Source: Bacillota bacterium (GTDB lineage Bacteria > Bacillota > Clostridia > Lachnospirales > Lachnospiraceae). Taken from it: a DNA stretch of 48,185 nucleotides. Location of the stretch: NCBI GenBank assembly GCA_030526045.1, contig JAUNDN010000018.1:1-48185 (forward strand), read 5' to 3'. Under the pieces are notes generated by a model. It did no database searches, had not been told where the DNA came from, and saw nothing but the letters and a program-made list of their open reading frames with translations. Both the position numbers and the translations under genes were made by a program. The first letter of the stretch is position 1; every line of letters starts with the position of its first letter. This document shows, piece after piece, positions 31,283 to 41,716 of this stretch.

Positions 31283-33286
31283 CTATAAATTAAACTGTGC
31301 CACTGTAGCCTGCAGGGAAGTAATGCTCTTCATAACATCCTTTGTTTCTGTTGAAACATTCTCACTTGCATTTGTAATCAACTGTAGATTTTCATTAACC
31401 GACTGAACAGCTCCATCCAATTCCTTCTGGGAAGCATTAATCGTATCAATGATCTGATTGATATTAGCAATAGATGTACTTAAGTTTTCGGTATGATTCC
31501 CTAACACATTGCTGACCTCAACATAATAGGACGCATCCGCCTTGTAGCTGTCTGCAAGTATCTCCAGCTTATCATAATCCTTGAGTACGATTTCATCCAG
31601 AAATGAAACAATTTTATGACTCGCATCAGAAAGCTTATTAACGCTTTTCATTACCTTGTCAACCAATTCGTTTACTTTATCGATCTCACTGCTAGTCGTA
31701 TTACTTAACTGCTTAATTTCATCTGCAACCACTGCAAAACCTCTTCCGGCTTCTCCTGCTCTTGCTGCCTCTATGGAAGCGTTAAGCGCAAGCAGATTGG
31801 TCTGACCTGCAATGGCACTGATTGCCTGGGAAACCTCCACGATCTTACCGATTACCTTTGTTTCCTCAATGGCACTCTCAAGGCTCTGCTTACTGTCTAA
31901 TGTGATCGCAATGGCGTTTTTCTTATCCTCCAGCAGCTCCGGAACTGTCTGTTCCACTCTCCTAATAATCTCGTTTGCACGCTCAGTGATGGTCTTGGCA
32001 TTCTTTGCCAGCTCATCCATAGCTTTGGCAACCTCCTGACAGTTCTCGTCAATGTCACTGATGCTAGCCGTCTGTGTGGTCACACTTGCACCCGTTTCCT
32101 CCATGAGAGCACTGATTTCCATAATGCTGCCGCTCATGTCAGATACATGGCTGTCCGTTCCCGATATCATCTCCCGTATCAGACCGGTTTCCTGCTGGGT
32201 TTTCTGTATGGTGGAAATCAACCTGCTCTCCAGTTCCCCAATCAGATAGCTGATCTCTTTAACCTCATTCTTCTCCTCTTTACAGTTATTTACACCGATT
32301 ACCTTTTCCTTAATGAAGGCTTTCATTGTCGTCATCGGCTTTAACAGTCTGTTAACTACAATATTTAACAGGATAATGAACGCGGCAAGGAGCACAAGAT
32401 CAGTTACCAGCGGAAGAATCAGATTGCTTCTGATCTGGCTGCTGATGACAGAGGTAGGCTGCGTGATTCCAATTCGCCATCCGGTACTTTCAATTTCACG
32501 TACCACATAGTACTTGGAAACACCGTCATAATCCTTGAAGATGGATACACTCTCGCTAGCAAGATCCATATCCAGCACATCAGACAAAATTGTATTCCCT
32601 TCTTCTTTGGGCAGATATTCCTCATTTTCATGAGTAATGACGCTGTTATCGCTTGCAAGGAGAAAGGTCTGGACACTCTCATCCGTTCCGGCATTTTGCA
32701 CCATTTCGATCAGACTGTCAATGGTAATATCTGCAAGAACAACAGCCTGTTCCCCATCCATGATAAAAGGGGTTGCAATGGAGATAACCATCTGACCTGT
32801 CACGAGATCTGTATATGGCTCTGTATATACGATGCCTCCTGTCTCTACAGCATCAATCCACCAGCTTCTGGTAGTCGGATCAATCGGAATGGTAGTATGA
32901 TCTGCAGGATAGGCACCGTTTTCATAGGCAAGGCAGCAATAGTACATAAGTGCATCCGGATTCTCTGCAAGGTTTACCTCCAGATAATCCATAACAGCTT
33001 CCATATCATCCGTCTTCATTGTTGCAAGGGCACTCTTCATCGTGTCCACTATGTAGGCCTGACGGATCAGCCATTCATCAATCAGATTGCCCGTATTCTC
33101 CGCTTCCTCGGTGAGAGTATTGTGCCCATCGGTTATCAGCACGTTTCTCATCACAATGCTGTTCAGCGTTGCCGTCACCGCAATGATGATTACCGTACAG
33201 ATTGCTACATAGGAAATAATATTTCCCTTAATGCTCCAAAAAAAACTACTGTTTTTCACAATATCCGCCTGCCTGTGTTCTCTCAT
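31283..33286 (-). CDS. methyl-accepting chemotaxis protein with dCache sensor
   Basis: About 667 aa. TM1 (about 23-43) is followed by an extracellular double-Cache domain (about 50-280; [25 protein letters not shown] is typical of the ligand pocket), TM2 (about 290-312) and a HAMP-like linker. The cytoplasmic signalling domain has its hairpin tip at [31 protein letters not shown] (split around the E-A-A-R-A-G core). There is no C-terminal pentapeptide for tethered methylation enzymes. ATG 33286 has GGAAGG upstream and places TM1 correctly; a longer reading adds 11 residues. Its promoter (33359-33387) overlaps the end of the hybrid kinase, so it is expressed separately although it may serve the same sensory module. 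Confidence 0.93.
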   Translation of the reverse strand: MREHRQADIVKNSSFFWSIKGNIISYVAICTVIIIAVTATLNSIVMRNVLITDGHNTLTEEAENTGNLIDEWLIRQAYIVDTMKSALATMKTDDMEAVMDYLEVNLAENPDALMYYCCLAYENGAYPADHTTIPIDPTTRSWWIDAVETGGIVYTEPYTDLVTGQMVISIATPFIMDGEQAVVLADITIDSLIEMVQNAGTDESVQTFLLASDNSVITHENEEYLPKEEGNTILSDVLDMDLASESVSIFKDYDGVSKYYVVREIESTGWRIGITQPTSVISSQIRSNLILPLVTDLVLLAAFIILLNIVVNRLLKPMTTMKAFIKEKVIGVNNCKEEKNEVKEISYLIGELESRLISTIQKTQQETGLIREMISGTDSHVSDMSGSIMEISALMEETGASVTTQTASISDIDENCQEVAKAMDELAKNAKTITERANEIIRRVEQTVPELLEDKKNAIAITLDSKQSLESAIEETKVIGKIVEVSQAISAIAGQTNLLALNASIEAARAGEAGRGFAVVADEIKQLSNTTSSEIDKVNELVDKVMKSVNKLSDASHKIVSFLDEIVLKDYDKLEILADSYKADASYYVEVSNVLGNHTENLSTSIANINQIIDTINASQKELDGAVQSVNENLQLITNASENVSTETKDVMKSITSLQATVAQFNL

Positions 33287-33358
33287 AGTTCTTCCTTTCC
33301 TTTTGAGTCCTTTGTTCACATGATATTATCTCAACTTATGTAAAGAAATGTTTTTTTC

Positions 33359-33387
33359 ATTATAATTTGTCGCCTTTTAAATATCAA
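33359..33387 (-). promoter_or_regulatory. sigma-A promoter of the chemoreceptor gene
   Basis: TTGATA (33387-33382), 17-bp spacer, TATAAT (33364-33359). It has sigma-A form; no flagellar sigma-D motif is seen. Confidence 0.75.
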
Positions 33388-35895
33388 GCATTGTTTTCGC
33401 TTCCCTGACGGTAATACGATACAAATCCATAACAGCCTTGTGATGCTCCTTAATAAAAGTCTTATTCTCATCAGTATGTTCAGATTCCTCGATTGCTTTT
33501 CCTGCAAGCTCGAGCTCCTTGGCGGCCTTTGACAACTGCACTCCTCCAATATTCATTGATGTGGATTTGAGCGCATGAACAAGGATCGTGTAGTTCTTCC
33601 AGTCTTCCGCTTCCAATGCTCCTTCGATCTTGGCCACCTGTTCCTCGTAGCTACTGCAGAACAATTCCAGAACTTCTTCATAGAACTCCTTGTTGCCGGT
33701 ACAATACTCTAATCCTATTCTTTCATTTATAACGGACTGTTTTTTGGGCGTTTCTGCCTGAATATTAACGCTGTTATCTCTGTTCTCCTGCTGCATAATT
33801 CTGACCTTTTCCTGCGGTAAATACTGCAGCAGCATGCTTTCAAGCTCTGTCCCTTTAATCGGCTTGGATAAATAATCCGAGAAACCTGCTTTTAAATATT
33901 CTTCCCTGGCACCCACAATGGCATTGGCAGTCAATGCGATAACGGGTGTAGCTTTGCATTGATTCTCAGACTGTTTTAATCTGGCAAGTGTCTCAATGCC
34001 ATCCATTTCCGGCATCATATGGTCAAGCAGGATCACGTCATACTGTTCTTTTGCTGCAAGTGCAAGACATTCCCTGCCACTCATACACGTTGTAACCTGA
34101 ATGCCTGTATTTTTCAAAAGCGCCTTCACAACCGCCAGGTTCATCCCGTTATCATCTACCGCCAGCACCTTTGCATCCGGCGCAACAAAGCTTTCCCTGT
34201 ATCCCTTTTCCTGTTTAGCCATAGCCTCAAATTTCAGTCTGAAATCACCCACCGGGCTCTCATCGATAACCTCCTGTGTCAGATAAACAGTAAACACAGA
34301 ACCTTTTCCATATTCGCTGGATACCTCCATGCGTCCGTTCATCTGTTCCACCAAATTATGGGTGATTGCAAGACCGAGTCCTGTACCTTCTATGTTACGG
34401 TTCTGTTCCAGATCCAGTCGCGCAAAACCTTCAAAAAGCTTTTTCAAATCCTCCTCTTTAATACCGATTCCGCTGTCCTTCACCTGCATCTTTAGAATAA
34501 ATGCATGCTCCTCCCGTATTCCTTCTACAAGGAACCGGACCATTCCCGCTCTCGTATACTTTACGGCATTATTCAGAATATTCACAATAATCTGTCGGTT
34601 ACGGACTTCATCACCATAAAGAACTGATGGCAGCTTTGAATCGATTTCCACTCGAAAATCAAGTTGTTTCTGTTTTGCCTTAATGCTTGTCATATTTACT
34701 ACGTCATTTAGGAAAGCAGCCAATTCATAAGGTGCCCGGACAATTTCCATTTTCCCCGATTCTATTTTGGAAAAGTCCAATATATCATTAATCAGTGATA
34801 ACAAAGTCGTACTGGCACTTTGAATATTCACTGCATACTCTCTGATTTCCTCATCCTTACTTTCCCGCAGTACCATTTCATTCATGCTATGATTGCATTA
34901 ATCGGTGTACGGATTTCGTGAGACATATTTGCAAGGAAATCACTCTTGGCATGATTTGCCTGCTCTGCCATGTTTTTTGCCTCTCTAAGCTCATCGCTTT
35001 CTCTTACTTTTTCTTCTGCACTGAATAGATACGCCATACCCACGGCAAACATCAGGATCAATAATCCAAACACCCATAGTATCAGCACCGTAATTGTCGT
35101 AATCCCATCCGCTACCGCTGCCTCAGGTGCAGTACCGACTAAATACAGCCCCAACTGCTTTACTTCTGATACAAACAGAAAATGTTCCCCGGTGCTGTCC
35201 TTGTAGCAAATCGCTGCCGCCGTATCAATATTCATTCTTTCCGCTAATTCCGACAGTCCTGTCCGTACAACAGAAAGCTCCAGAAACTCTGTTGCGGAGT
35301 GCCCAGAATCAGTGAACGGAATTACCACCTGTCCTTCCATATCTATAATTACTACCTCACCCCGGCCACCGTAACAGGTTATACCAAATTTGCCAAGCAA
35401 AACACTTTCATCATATAACTTATACAAAACATATTTCACATTTTCTTCATCATAAACAGGAGTTGTAAAAAGAATGCCCTGACCCTCCTTATAGCATAAA
35501 ACGGAATGTCCATGAAATGCCTTCTGTATTCCCGGAAAATCTGCAAAGCTTAAGGGGCTGCCTGTCAAGGCTGTCCCATCAAGGCAAAGGATTCCCATTG
35601 TCGCATTCTCATTGTCACCAAGGACAATTTTTATAATCGTTTCAGCCGCATCAGCATCGATATCTGACGGAATATTTTGGGCAATACTTTCCAGATTATG
35701 TATCTCAAATTCAAATTGTTCAGCGGAAAGAGCAGCCAGTGTTTTCGCCTGCTCAGTGACCTGTTTTTCCGTATAGCCAAGCAGCAGGCTTTTCAATCTG
35801 AAATTCATCAATACGCCTACACTACTCATAATCATGATAACGATAATCAGTACCGCAACAATCCTGCGTTTCCCGTTAGTCCACTTACTCTTCAT
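33377..35895 (-). pseudogene. hybrid sensor histidine kinase, split by a one-base frameshift
   Basis: Two reading frames together make one kinase of about 839 aa. The upstream piece (35895-34882, 337 aa) has TM1 (about 12-32), an extracellular Cache-like sensor (about 40-270), TM2 (about 270-295) and the start of HisKA with His326 ([17 protein letters not shown]). It then meets a TGA. The downstream piece (34885-33377) resumes exactly where the family continues (MNEMVLRES): HATPase (NILNNAVKYT, EGTGLGLAITHNLVEQ), receiver (VILLDHMMPEMDG) and HPt (LVHALKSTSMNIG). ATAGCATGAAT replaces an expected ATAGGCATGAAT, so one G is missing near 34887. Stop and restart overlap as ATGA, but no ribosome site precedes the restart. 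Either a disabled gene, a sequencing error, or two coupled proteins. The first gene piece overlaps the BMP gene upstream by 11 bases. Confidence 0.85.
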
Positions 35896-36985
35896 AGAAT
35901 TCTACGCCCTCAACATACCAATCAAACTGCTCTAATAAAAGTTCATCTCGAATCGCCTGATTTTCCTTACAACGAAGGTTCCCTTCATTGTCGTATATCA
36001 CTCCCGAAAAGACATCCTGCCCTGCTAATATTTCATTTGTCGCTCTTTTCACTTCTGCCTTGATATCCTCTGAAACAGCACCGGAAAAATCAGTCAGTTT
36101 CACCGCGTTTTCATCTATTCCTATCCAATACACTTTTACGTTCGCTGAATTTCCTCGCAAATACTGTCTGATGATTGCTTCATAAGTTAATTTCCAATCT
36201 CCCACCACCGTTGTAAGGTATTTATCAGAGCAATTCTGAAGACTTTGGTGATAGCCGATGGAATAAATACCAGCTTTTTCTGCTTCTTCTGCCACATAAG
36301 CCTGATTCTGATGATAAGTGATGACGTCCACTCCTGCCTTTTCAATGAGATTGTCTGCCTGTCTCTTTTCTTCTTCCTCGTTGTCCCATGCATTGCTCCA
36401 TGCCACTGTTACGGTTGCATCCTGATTCACCCGTCTTACCCCTAATGTGAATGCACTGATACCTCGATTGACTTCAACCGCCGGCATAGCTGCCACATAG
36501 CCAATCTTATTCGTTTTCGTCTGCATTCCCGCCACAATTCCTGCCAGGTAACGTGCCTGATACATTCTTGGGAAATAAGAGGTTACATTATCTGCGTGAT
36601 ATTCAAACGAGCTAATATAAAAGGATATCTCCGGATTTTTTTCTATAATATCCTTCACTTCCTCTGCATAACCATAGCTTGACAAAATAATCATCTTACA
36701 GCCCTGATTCACAAGGTCTTCAATCGCCGGTCCGCATTCTCCCTGAAATTCCTTAATGTTTTCCTTTACCAGGAGCTCCACATTAAGATCGTTACCGGCT
36801 TCTGACACTCCCTCATAATGCATCCCGTTCCAGCCCTCTTCCCCAATGCTTCCCGTCATGATAAATCCGATTTTCTCTTTTTTTGAGAAGGTTCTTCCTG
36901 TTAAAAGCAATACCGCAATCAATATTGCCAGCAATATTACAAATAATATCAAAAGTACAATTCTTTTTTTCTTATTCGGCTTCAT
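35885..36985 (-). CDS. BMP/PnrA-family binding protein, membrane-anchored, second copy
   Basis: About 366 aa, basic medium-protein (BMP) family, whose members bind nucleosides or similar ligands. An N-terminal hydrophobic helix ([20 protein letters not shown]) has no lipobox cysteine, so it is a membrane tether. Family motifs: [64 protein letters not shown] and [13 protein letters not shown]. No transporter genes are nearby. The gene sits between a frameshifted paralog and the hybrid kinase, overlapping the latter by 11 bases. ATG 36985 with AGGGG upstream is preferred to the longer reading, which would run further into the preceding gene. A ligand-sensing subunit for the kinase is likely (inference). 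Confidence 0.85.
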   Translation of the reverse strand: MKPNKKKRIVLLILFVILLAILIAVLLLTGRTFSKKEKIGFIMTGSIGEEGWNGMHYEGVSEAGNDLNVELLVKENIKEFQGECGPAIEDLVNQGCKMIILSSYGYAEEVKDIIEKNPEISFYISSFEYHADNVTSYFPRMYQARYLAGIVAGMQTKTNKIGYVAAMPAVEVNRGISAFTLGVRRVNQDATVTVAWSNAWDNEEEEKRQADNLIEKAGVDVITYHQNQAYVAEEAEKAGIYSIGYHQSLQNCSDKYLTTVVGDWKLTYEAIIRQYLRGNSANVKVYWIGIDENAVKLTDFSGAVSEDIKAEVKRATNEILAGQDVFSGVIYDNEGNLRCKENQAIRDELLLEQFDWYVEGVEFYEE

Positions 36986-38071
36986 CAATGACCACCCCTT
37001 CCACATACCAGAAGAAATCATTTAGCAGACTATCGTCAGTCATGCTTTGCCCGTCCTTTACCCGAACATTCCCCTCGTTATCGGTGATCGGTCCGTAAAA
37101 CACATCAAAGGTTCCGCTCATCAGGCGTGCTCTCTCTTCTTCCACTTTTTCTGCTATTTCCGGCTTTACATTCTCTGTAAAGGGTGACAGATCCACAATG
37201 CCGGTCTCAACGCCCTCCCAATAATGAATGCCTTGGAACTTTCCCTGCAGGCACTCTAAATTCTCGGTTCATAGAAGCATTCCCAGTTCCAGATTGGTGC
37301 AGTCAAAAAGCTATCAGGAAACTTATCACTGTTGTCTACATTATAGCCAATCATCCATATCCCGTTTTCATCAGCAATTTCCAAAGGAGAAATCGCATTA
37401 GAATGCATGGCAAGCACATCAATATTATGATCATTTATCAGTTCTGAGACTGCCTCGGCATTTTCCTCTTCTCCGGTCCAGGAATTGCTCCATTTCACAT
37501 AGACAGATGCATCCGGATTTGCGAATCGGACACCCAGCGTGAAGGCATTAATTCCTCTGTTTACCTCTGCAATCGGAAAGGCAGCCACATACCCGATCTC
37601 ATTCGTTTCGGTCTGCATTCCTGCCACGATTCCGCTCAAATACCGCATCTGATAGATTCGTCCAAAATAAGTAGACAGATTGTCCAATTGATCCACGCCT
37701 GTGGCATGAAAGAAATAAACCTCCGGATGCTCCTTCGCACACTTTAATTCCCACTCGCCGTATCCAAAGGAATTGCAAATGATAATTTTACATCCGTCTG
37801 CGATTAAGCCTTCTATCGTTTCCACGCAGGCTTCATTCTCCGGAACCTCTTCCTTATATATGACATCCAGGTTTAACTCCCTTGCGCTGATCTCCATTCC
37901 ATTGTAATGAGACTCTCCCCAGCTATGGTCATCAAGCTTACCGTTTAATATAAAACCAACTTTCGTTTGCGTCTTTGTAACATCTGTTTCCTGATGGTTA
38001 ATATGTATCAGACAAATACCTGCAACGATGATACATACAAATATAAGCATTGTCATTAGTATTTTTTTCAT
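36972..38071 (-). pseudogene. BMP/PnrA-family binding protein, first copy, frameshifted
   Basis: The 5' piece (38071-37256, 271 aa) has an N-terminal membrane helix (about 5-24), KVGFILNGKLDDHSWGESHYNG, GLIADGCKIIICNSFGYGE and [23 protein letters not shown], then stops at TAG after FYEPRI. Reading two bases further along, the expected sequence continues at once (LECLQGKFQGIHYWEGVE) through VDLSPFTENVKPEIAEKVEEE to [12 protein letters not shown] at 36972. The break is in a T run on the coding strand near 37258-37260, so one T is probably missing. The 5' piece starts at ATG 38071 behind GGAGGAG. It is about 40 percent similar by eye to the next gene, so a tandem duplication is likely. If real, the mutation removes the last quarter of the binding domain. 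Confidence 0.85.
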
Positions 38072-38109
38072 CTGATCTCCTCCGGCAGTGTTTTTTCATA
38101 TTCCAATAT

Positions 38110-38139
38110 ATTATACACAGCCCGTATAGAATAAGTAAA
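38110..38139 (-). promoter_or_regulatory. promoter of the BMP-BMP-kinase cassette
   Basis: TTTACT (38139-38134), 18-bp spacer, perfect TATAAT (38115-38110). The -35 box overlaps the hairpin at 38137-38158. Confidence 0.65.
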
Positions 38140-38158
38140 CTACCCAAAAGGATAGTTT
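38137..38158 (-). terminator. hairpin after the deacetylase gene
   Basis: AAACTATCC-TTTT-GGGTAGTTT, a 9-bp stem with one G-U pair, directly after the stop region of the neighbouring deacetylase gene on the map but upstream of the BMP promoter. The T run after it is weak. It may be an operator rather than a terminator. Confidence 0.35.
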
Positions 38159-38165
38159 TTACATT

Positions 38166-38846
38166 TTAGTCAAACAGCAGCTCGTCTACCGTGACAAACT
38201 CATATCCCTTCTTAGTCAGTTCGTCCACGATTTTCAGGGCTGCTGTCACCGTCGTCTTATATTGGTCATGCATTAAAATAATATCATTTTCCTTTGCTTT
38301 GCTACAGACACTCCGCACAATGCGGGACGCATCGCTGCTGCACCAGTCAAGGGGGTCCACAGTCCAAAGCACGGGAAACATGTTCAGTTCCTTCTCAAAT
38401 TCCTTGTTCCAGCTGCCGTAGGGAGGACGGACATAGATGGTGTCCTGCCCTGTCACTTCCTTGATTGCTTCATTCGTTCTCACGATTTCCTGCTTAAAGC
38501 TTTCTTCATTCTTGCTGGTCAGCTGGATATGACTGTAGGTATGATTACCGATTAAATGTCCCTCCGCATAGATTTCCTTCACAATTTCCGGATAAGCCTC
38601 TACATTTTGTCCCGTAATGAAGAATGTAGCCTTTACATTACGTTCCTTCAGGCCCTTCAATAGCTGCTGCGTATAGTATGGATGAGGACCGTCATCGAAG
38701 GTCAGCGCTATCTTTTTGCCACCTGCCTCCTGTATAGCACTTCCCATAGCAGGAACGCTTCTTTGGGAAAAAGCTCCGATCATACATATAACCGCCAGGA
38801 ATAACAATAAAATAATGCATGCCAGAATCCTCTTTTTCAAATTCAT
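38166..38846 (-). CDS. polysaccharide deacetylase (NodB/CE4 family)
   Basis: 226-aa CE4 esterase that removes acetyl groups from peptidoglycan or other N-acetylated glycans outside the membrane. An N-terminal membrane helix (about 6-25) is followed by the NodB domain with all five motifs: LTFDDGPHP (catalytic base Asp and metal-binding Asp), HTYSHIQL (metal-binding histidines), RPPYGSWN, DPLDWCSSDA and the C-terminal ILMHDQYKTT. ATG 38846 is chosen; a TTG at 38852 is in frame, and both have only a weak AGAAAG ribosome site. It is the last gene of the carboxypeptidase - transglutaminase - deacetylase run, consistent with cell-wall maturation or spore cortex work. Confidence 0.93.
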   Translation of the reverse strand: MNLKKRILACIILLLFLAVICMIGAFSQRSVPAMGSAIQEAGGKKIALTFDDGPHPYYTQQLLKGLKERNVKATFFITGQNVEAYPEIVKEIYAEGHLIGNHTYSHIQLTSKNEESFKQEIVRTNEAIKEVTGQDTIYVRPPYGSWNKEFEKELNMFPVLWTVDPLDWCSSDASRIVRSVCSKAKENDIILMHDQYKTTVTAALKIVDELTKKGYEFVTVDELLFD

Positions 38847-38902
38847 ATACAAAGTTCTTTCTGATCCCTTATTTTATCTATATTCCATATAGCTTCCCAT
38901 CA

Positions 38903-40363
38903 TTACCGGATTGTCACAGTATGAGTAACCAGATATTTTTCTCCCTGCAGCGGCTCTGTCTCAAGCGTCATTTCACAGGAAGACGCATCGATTGCCGTAA
39001 GTGCACTTTCCATATAGGCCTGTCTGTAACTGTCATTCTGATAATTCTGTCTCCATTGTTCAAACAGTTCTTCGCTCTCTATCACATTTGTAAAGCTAAA
39101 AGTGCCAATTCCGTTCTGTACGATCTGATTGTAGCAGTCCTCATAATATTTCTGTAGGTCAGTGATGACCTGCTCATTAGTCATGCCCACATCCTCAAGG
39201 CTTCTTAGCCCGTCATCCTGCGCCTCAGTCTGTTCCTGATTCCGATAGACCTGTCCGTTGCAGGGAGGCAGATATACCGACAGTTCCCTACGGATATGAG
39301 TACTTGCATAATCCGCATCCGTCTTGTTGAAGTAGTCATAGATGCCATTGCCGGTATCATCCCATGTGGTATCTACATTGTAATACCCATCCTCCAGCGC
39401 CACAATATTCCAGGCATGATTTTCACCGGCATAGCCCGTGCAGTAATAGCAGGGAACCCCAAGCTGCATAAGAAGATATTGAAATGCCCGTGCATACCCG
39501 GCGCACACCGTCTGTCCGTTTACCAGCGCACTGTAGGCGCTCTGGTTCATTTCTGCTCCCAGATTATAGGTGATTCTGTCAATCAACACATCATGGACAA
39601 ATTTCTCCTTCTCATAATTTCCGAGCAGGCTTTGCGCCTGTGCCAGAATCTGATCTGCATTCTCACGAAAAGCCGCCTTGGCATTCTCAAAATCCTGTGC
39701 TGTGCGGTTAAACTGCAAATCAATCTCCACGCACTGCCCGTTCCCCATAAATTTCCCTGAATAAGCCGTGTCCATCCAGAATAGCTCCGGGTGGTCGCCA
39801 TATACAGCTGAAAAAACATTTTTCAATTCTCCGGGCGTCACTGCCTCTATGGGAGCAAAAACCGGATACAGATCGTTTGCATTGGCATAAATCTGGCGAT
39901 ACAAATGCTTCCCTGTCTCATCAAGCATATTATAATAAGGATAATAGACCGGGTCAAAGGTAAGCTCATCTCCGGTATTTCCCACATCCAGCTGCTTTTG
40001 AAGGCGGTCGGCTTCCTGTTCGTCGACCTGTTCCTGTTTATCCTGAATTTCCTGGTAACCGCTTTTGCCGGATACCTCCTTAGGGATCACGATTTCAGAC
40101 TGACTGGGCGGGAGATATTCGGAAGAAGTATCTGATGCGAGCCCTTCGTTTGCAGTCTCCGTCAGGCTGCTATTTCCCGGCTCCTGTTCCAAACTGCCTT
40201 TGTCCTGAACCTGCTCCTGTTCCCCGCCGGTTTCCTGCATGGGTGCAGTGGTCTCCGGCTTAGGAACATGGCTCTCAGGCTTTAAGGCATATAAAAGAAT
40301 CAAACCGCAAAGCAATATTATGAAAGCCAATATACAATACAAGATTCTTCTTAAAATTTTCAT
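38903..40363 (-). CDS. transglutaminase-like membrane-anchored protein
   Basis: 486-aa protein with one N-terminal membrane helix (about 6-26) and a Gln/Glu/Ser-rich spacer (about 30-125). The transglutaminase-like domain spans about 240-340 with an intact triad: Cys in GQTVCAGYARAFQYLL, His in GENHAWNIV and Asp in VDTTWDD. The C-terminal part contains a DUF-like beta domain ending in EKYLVTHTVTIR. Bacterial members act as proteases or cross-linkers in the envelope. AGAGG lies before ATG 40363. It lies between the carboxypeptidase and deacetylase genes on the same strand (55-57 base gaps) and is likely co-transcribed with them. Confidence 0.9.
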   Translation of the reverse strand: MKILRRILYCILAFIILLCGLILLYALKPESHVPKPETTAPMQETGGEQEQVQDKGSLEQEPGNSSLTETANEGLASDTSSEYLPPSQSEIVIPKEVSGKSGYQEIQDKQEQVDEQEADRLQKQLDVGNTGDELTFDPVYYPYYNMLDETGKHLYRQIYANANDLYPVFAPIEAVTPGELKNVFSAVYGDHPELFWMDTAYSGKFMGNGQCVEIDLQFNRTAQDFENAKAAFRENADQILAQAQSLLGNYEKEKFVHDVLIDRITYNLGAEMNQSAYSALVNGQTVCAGYARAFQYLLMQLGVPCYYCTGYAGENHAWNIVALEDGYYNVDTTWDDTGNGIYDYFNKTDADYASTHIRRELSVYLPPCNGQVYRNQEQTEAQDDGLRSLEDVGMTNEQVITDLQKYYEDCYNQIVQNGIGTFSFTNVIESEELFEQWRQNYQNDSYRQAYMESALTAIDASSCEMTLETEPLQGEKYLVTHTVTIR

Positions 40364-40418
40364 TGCGTTCCTCTTTTGTGTTTTGTCTCTTCATTAAGCT
40401 CTGGCTTATACGCCGACC

Positions 40419-41615
40419 TTACCCCAGAAACTGCTTGTAAATATCCACATGGTCATAAATACACTTCCAGACATGATTGGCTCCGGCGGTCACGCAGATG
40501 TAGCCATTTCCCCCTACATCCTCCGCATAGCTGGCGGCACAGTTTCCCGACTGCACCACATAACCGGTCTTGGCATAAAGCACCTCACCGCCGGCATCCT
40601 TGTCCTCGATCCGGCGCAGAAACCAGTTAGAAATCGTGATTCCCTCCGGGTGCTGCTCTGTTGCAGAGGTGGTGTAGGTATGTGCCGAAAGCACCTCCCG
40701 GCACAGTTCATTATCTGCTGCCGCCTCCAGAATAATCGCCATATCATAGAGCGTACAGTAATGCTCCTCATCATAAATGCCTACGCAGTTAGTAAAGTTT
40801 GCCGTGTCTGAAAGGCCAAGCTCTTTCAGCTTTTCATTCATCATCTCCACAAAGGCTTCCTGGCTTCCAGCAACATAGGTGGCAAGTCCCACCGCCGCAT
40901 CTGCTCCCGATGGCAGGATCGTCCCATAAAAGAGGTCTCTCACCGTGACCACCTCATCCTTCAAAAAACCCACACTGCTGCAGTCATGAACATAACCATA
41001 ATCCGTAATTTCAAGCGTCATGGTAAAGGTATCGTCAAGAGCCTCCCTGTCGATATGCTCTGCTGCCACCAGAACCGTGAGAATTTTCGTCATGGATGCC
41101 GGATTGATCTTCGTTTTTGCACCCTTCTGTGCCAGAATCTCTCCGCTGCTGACATTGATCAGCACCGCGTTACTGCTGACAATTTCTTCCCCCAGCTGTC
41201 TGGTAGCTTCTGTTTCTCTGGCTGAATATTCTTTCTTTGGTGCAGAGTCTGCTGTATCCCCGTTCTCCTCCTCATTGATGGTCCCCACTGCCGCACCTCC
41301 TGTGGCTGCCAGTTTCTTTTCTGCCTCCGAAATGCCTGTATTTTCTGTATTTCCTATATTTTCTGCATTCCCTGCATCTTTTGTATTCTCTGTAACTTCC
41401 GTATCTTTCGGGTTCTTCGACGTGAATCCGTTTACCACCTTCACGCCGGCAAAAAGAATTACGAAAACCAGTACAGCGCCGACTGCAAGCGGAGCAAGCT
41501 TTTTGATCTGCTTCCGGCGCCTGCGTTGTCTTTCTTTTTCCTCCCGCATCTGCCGGATCCGCTGTGCGCGGCGCGCACTGATTTCTTCTTCCCTGTTTGT
41601 CAACTGTTCATTCAC
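40419..41615 (-). CDS. D-alanyl-D-alanine carboxypeptidase (peptidase S11, DacF-like)
   Basis: 398-aa penicillin-binding enzyme that trims the terminal D-Ala from peptidoglycan stem peptides. A basic cytoplasmic start (RRAQRIRQMREEKERQRRRRK) precedes one membrane helix (about 45-65) and a repetitive Asn/Glu/Thr/Gly linker (about 78-108). The S11 domain follows with SMTK (nucleophile Ser), PSGADAA in place of the usual SGN motif, and KTG in YAKTGYVVQSG. Ala-Asp in place of Asn in the second motif is found in several clostridial members. Translation starts at GTG 41615 behind AGGAG. It is first of a three-gene envelope operon driven by the promoter at 41688-41716. Confidence 0.92.
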   Translation of the reverse strand: MNEQLTNREEEISARRAQRIRQMREEKERQRRRRKQIKKLAPLAVGAVLVFVILFAGVKVVNGFTSKNPKDTEVTENTKDAGNAENIGNTENTGISEAEKKLAATGGAAVGTINEEENGDTADSAPKKEYSARETEATRQLGEEIVSSNAVLINVSSGEILAQKGAKTKINPASMTKILTVLVAAEHIDREALDDTFTMTLEITDYGYVHDCSSVGFLKDEVVTVRDLFYGTILPSGADAAVGLATYVAGSQEAFVEMMNEKLKELGLSDTANFTNCVGIYDEEHYCTLYDMAIILEAAADNELCREVLSAHTYTTSATEQHPEGITISNWFLRRIEDKDAGGEVLYAKTGYVVQSGNCAASYAEDVGGNGYICVTAGANHVWKCIYDHVDIYKQFLG

Positions 41616-41683
41616 CTAAAACATACTCCTTTAATCTGTGCCATTCCATTGTTGTCATTCCCACTCTGCGGGAGAGCGTACCT

Positions 41684-41716
41684 TTTTAGTATATGCTAAA
41701 ACAGTTTTTGTATCAA
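41684..41716 (-). promoter_or_regulatory. sigma-A promoter of the envelope operon with operator-like palindrome
   Basis: TTGATA (41716-41711), 17-bp spacer, TATACT (41693-41688). The -10 box is in the centre of the inverted repeat TTTTAG-N6-CTAAAA (41684-41701), a likely repressor site. Confidence 0.75.

Noticed and set aside
33359-33387. Flagellar sigma-D promoter for the chemoreceptor
   Set aside because: The boxes match sigma-A well and no TAAA-N15-GCCGATAA pattern is present.
34880-34890. Programmed frameshift in the hybrid kinase
   Set aside because: No slippery heptamer or stimulatory hairpin is evident, and the break lies within the conserved HisKA helix, where two-product expression would serve no clear purpose. 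A simple deletion explains it better.
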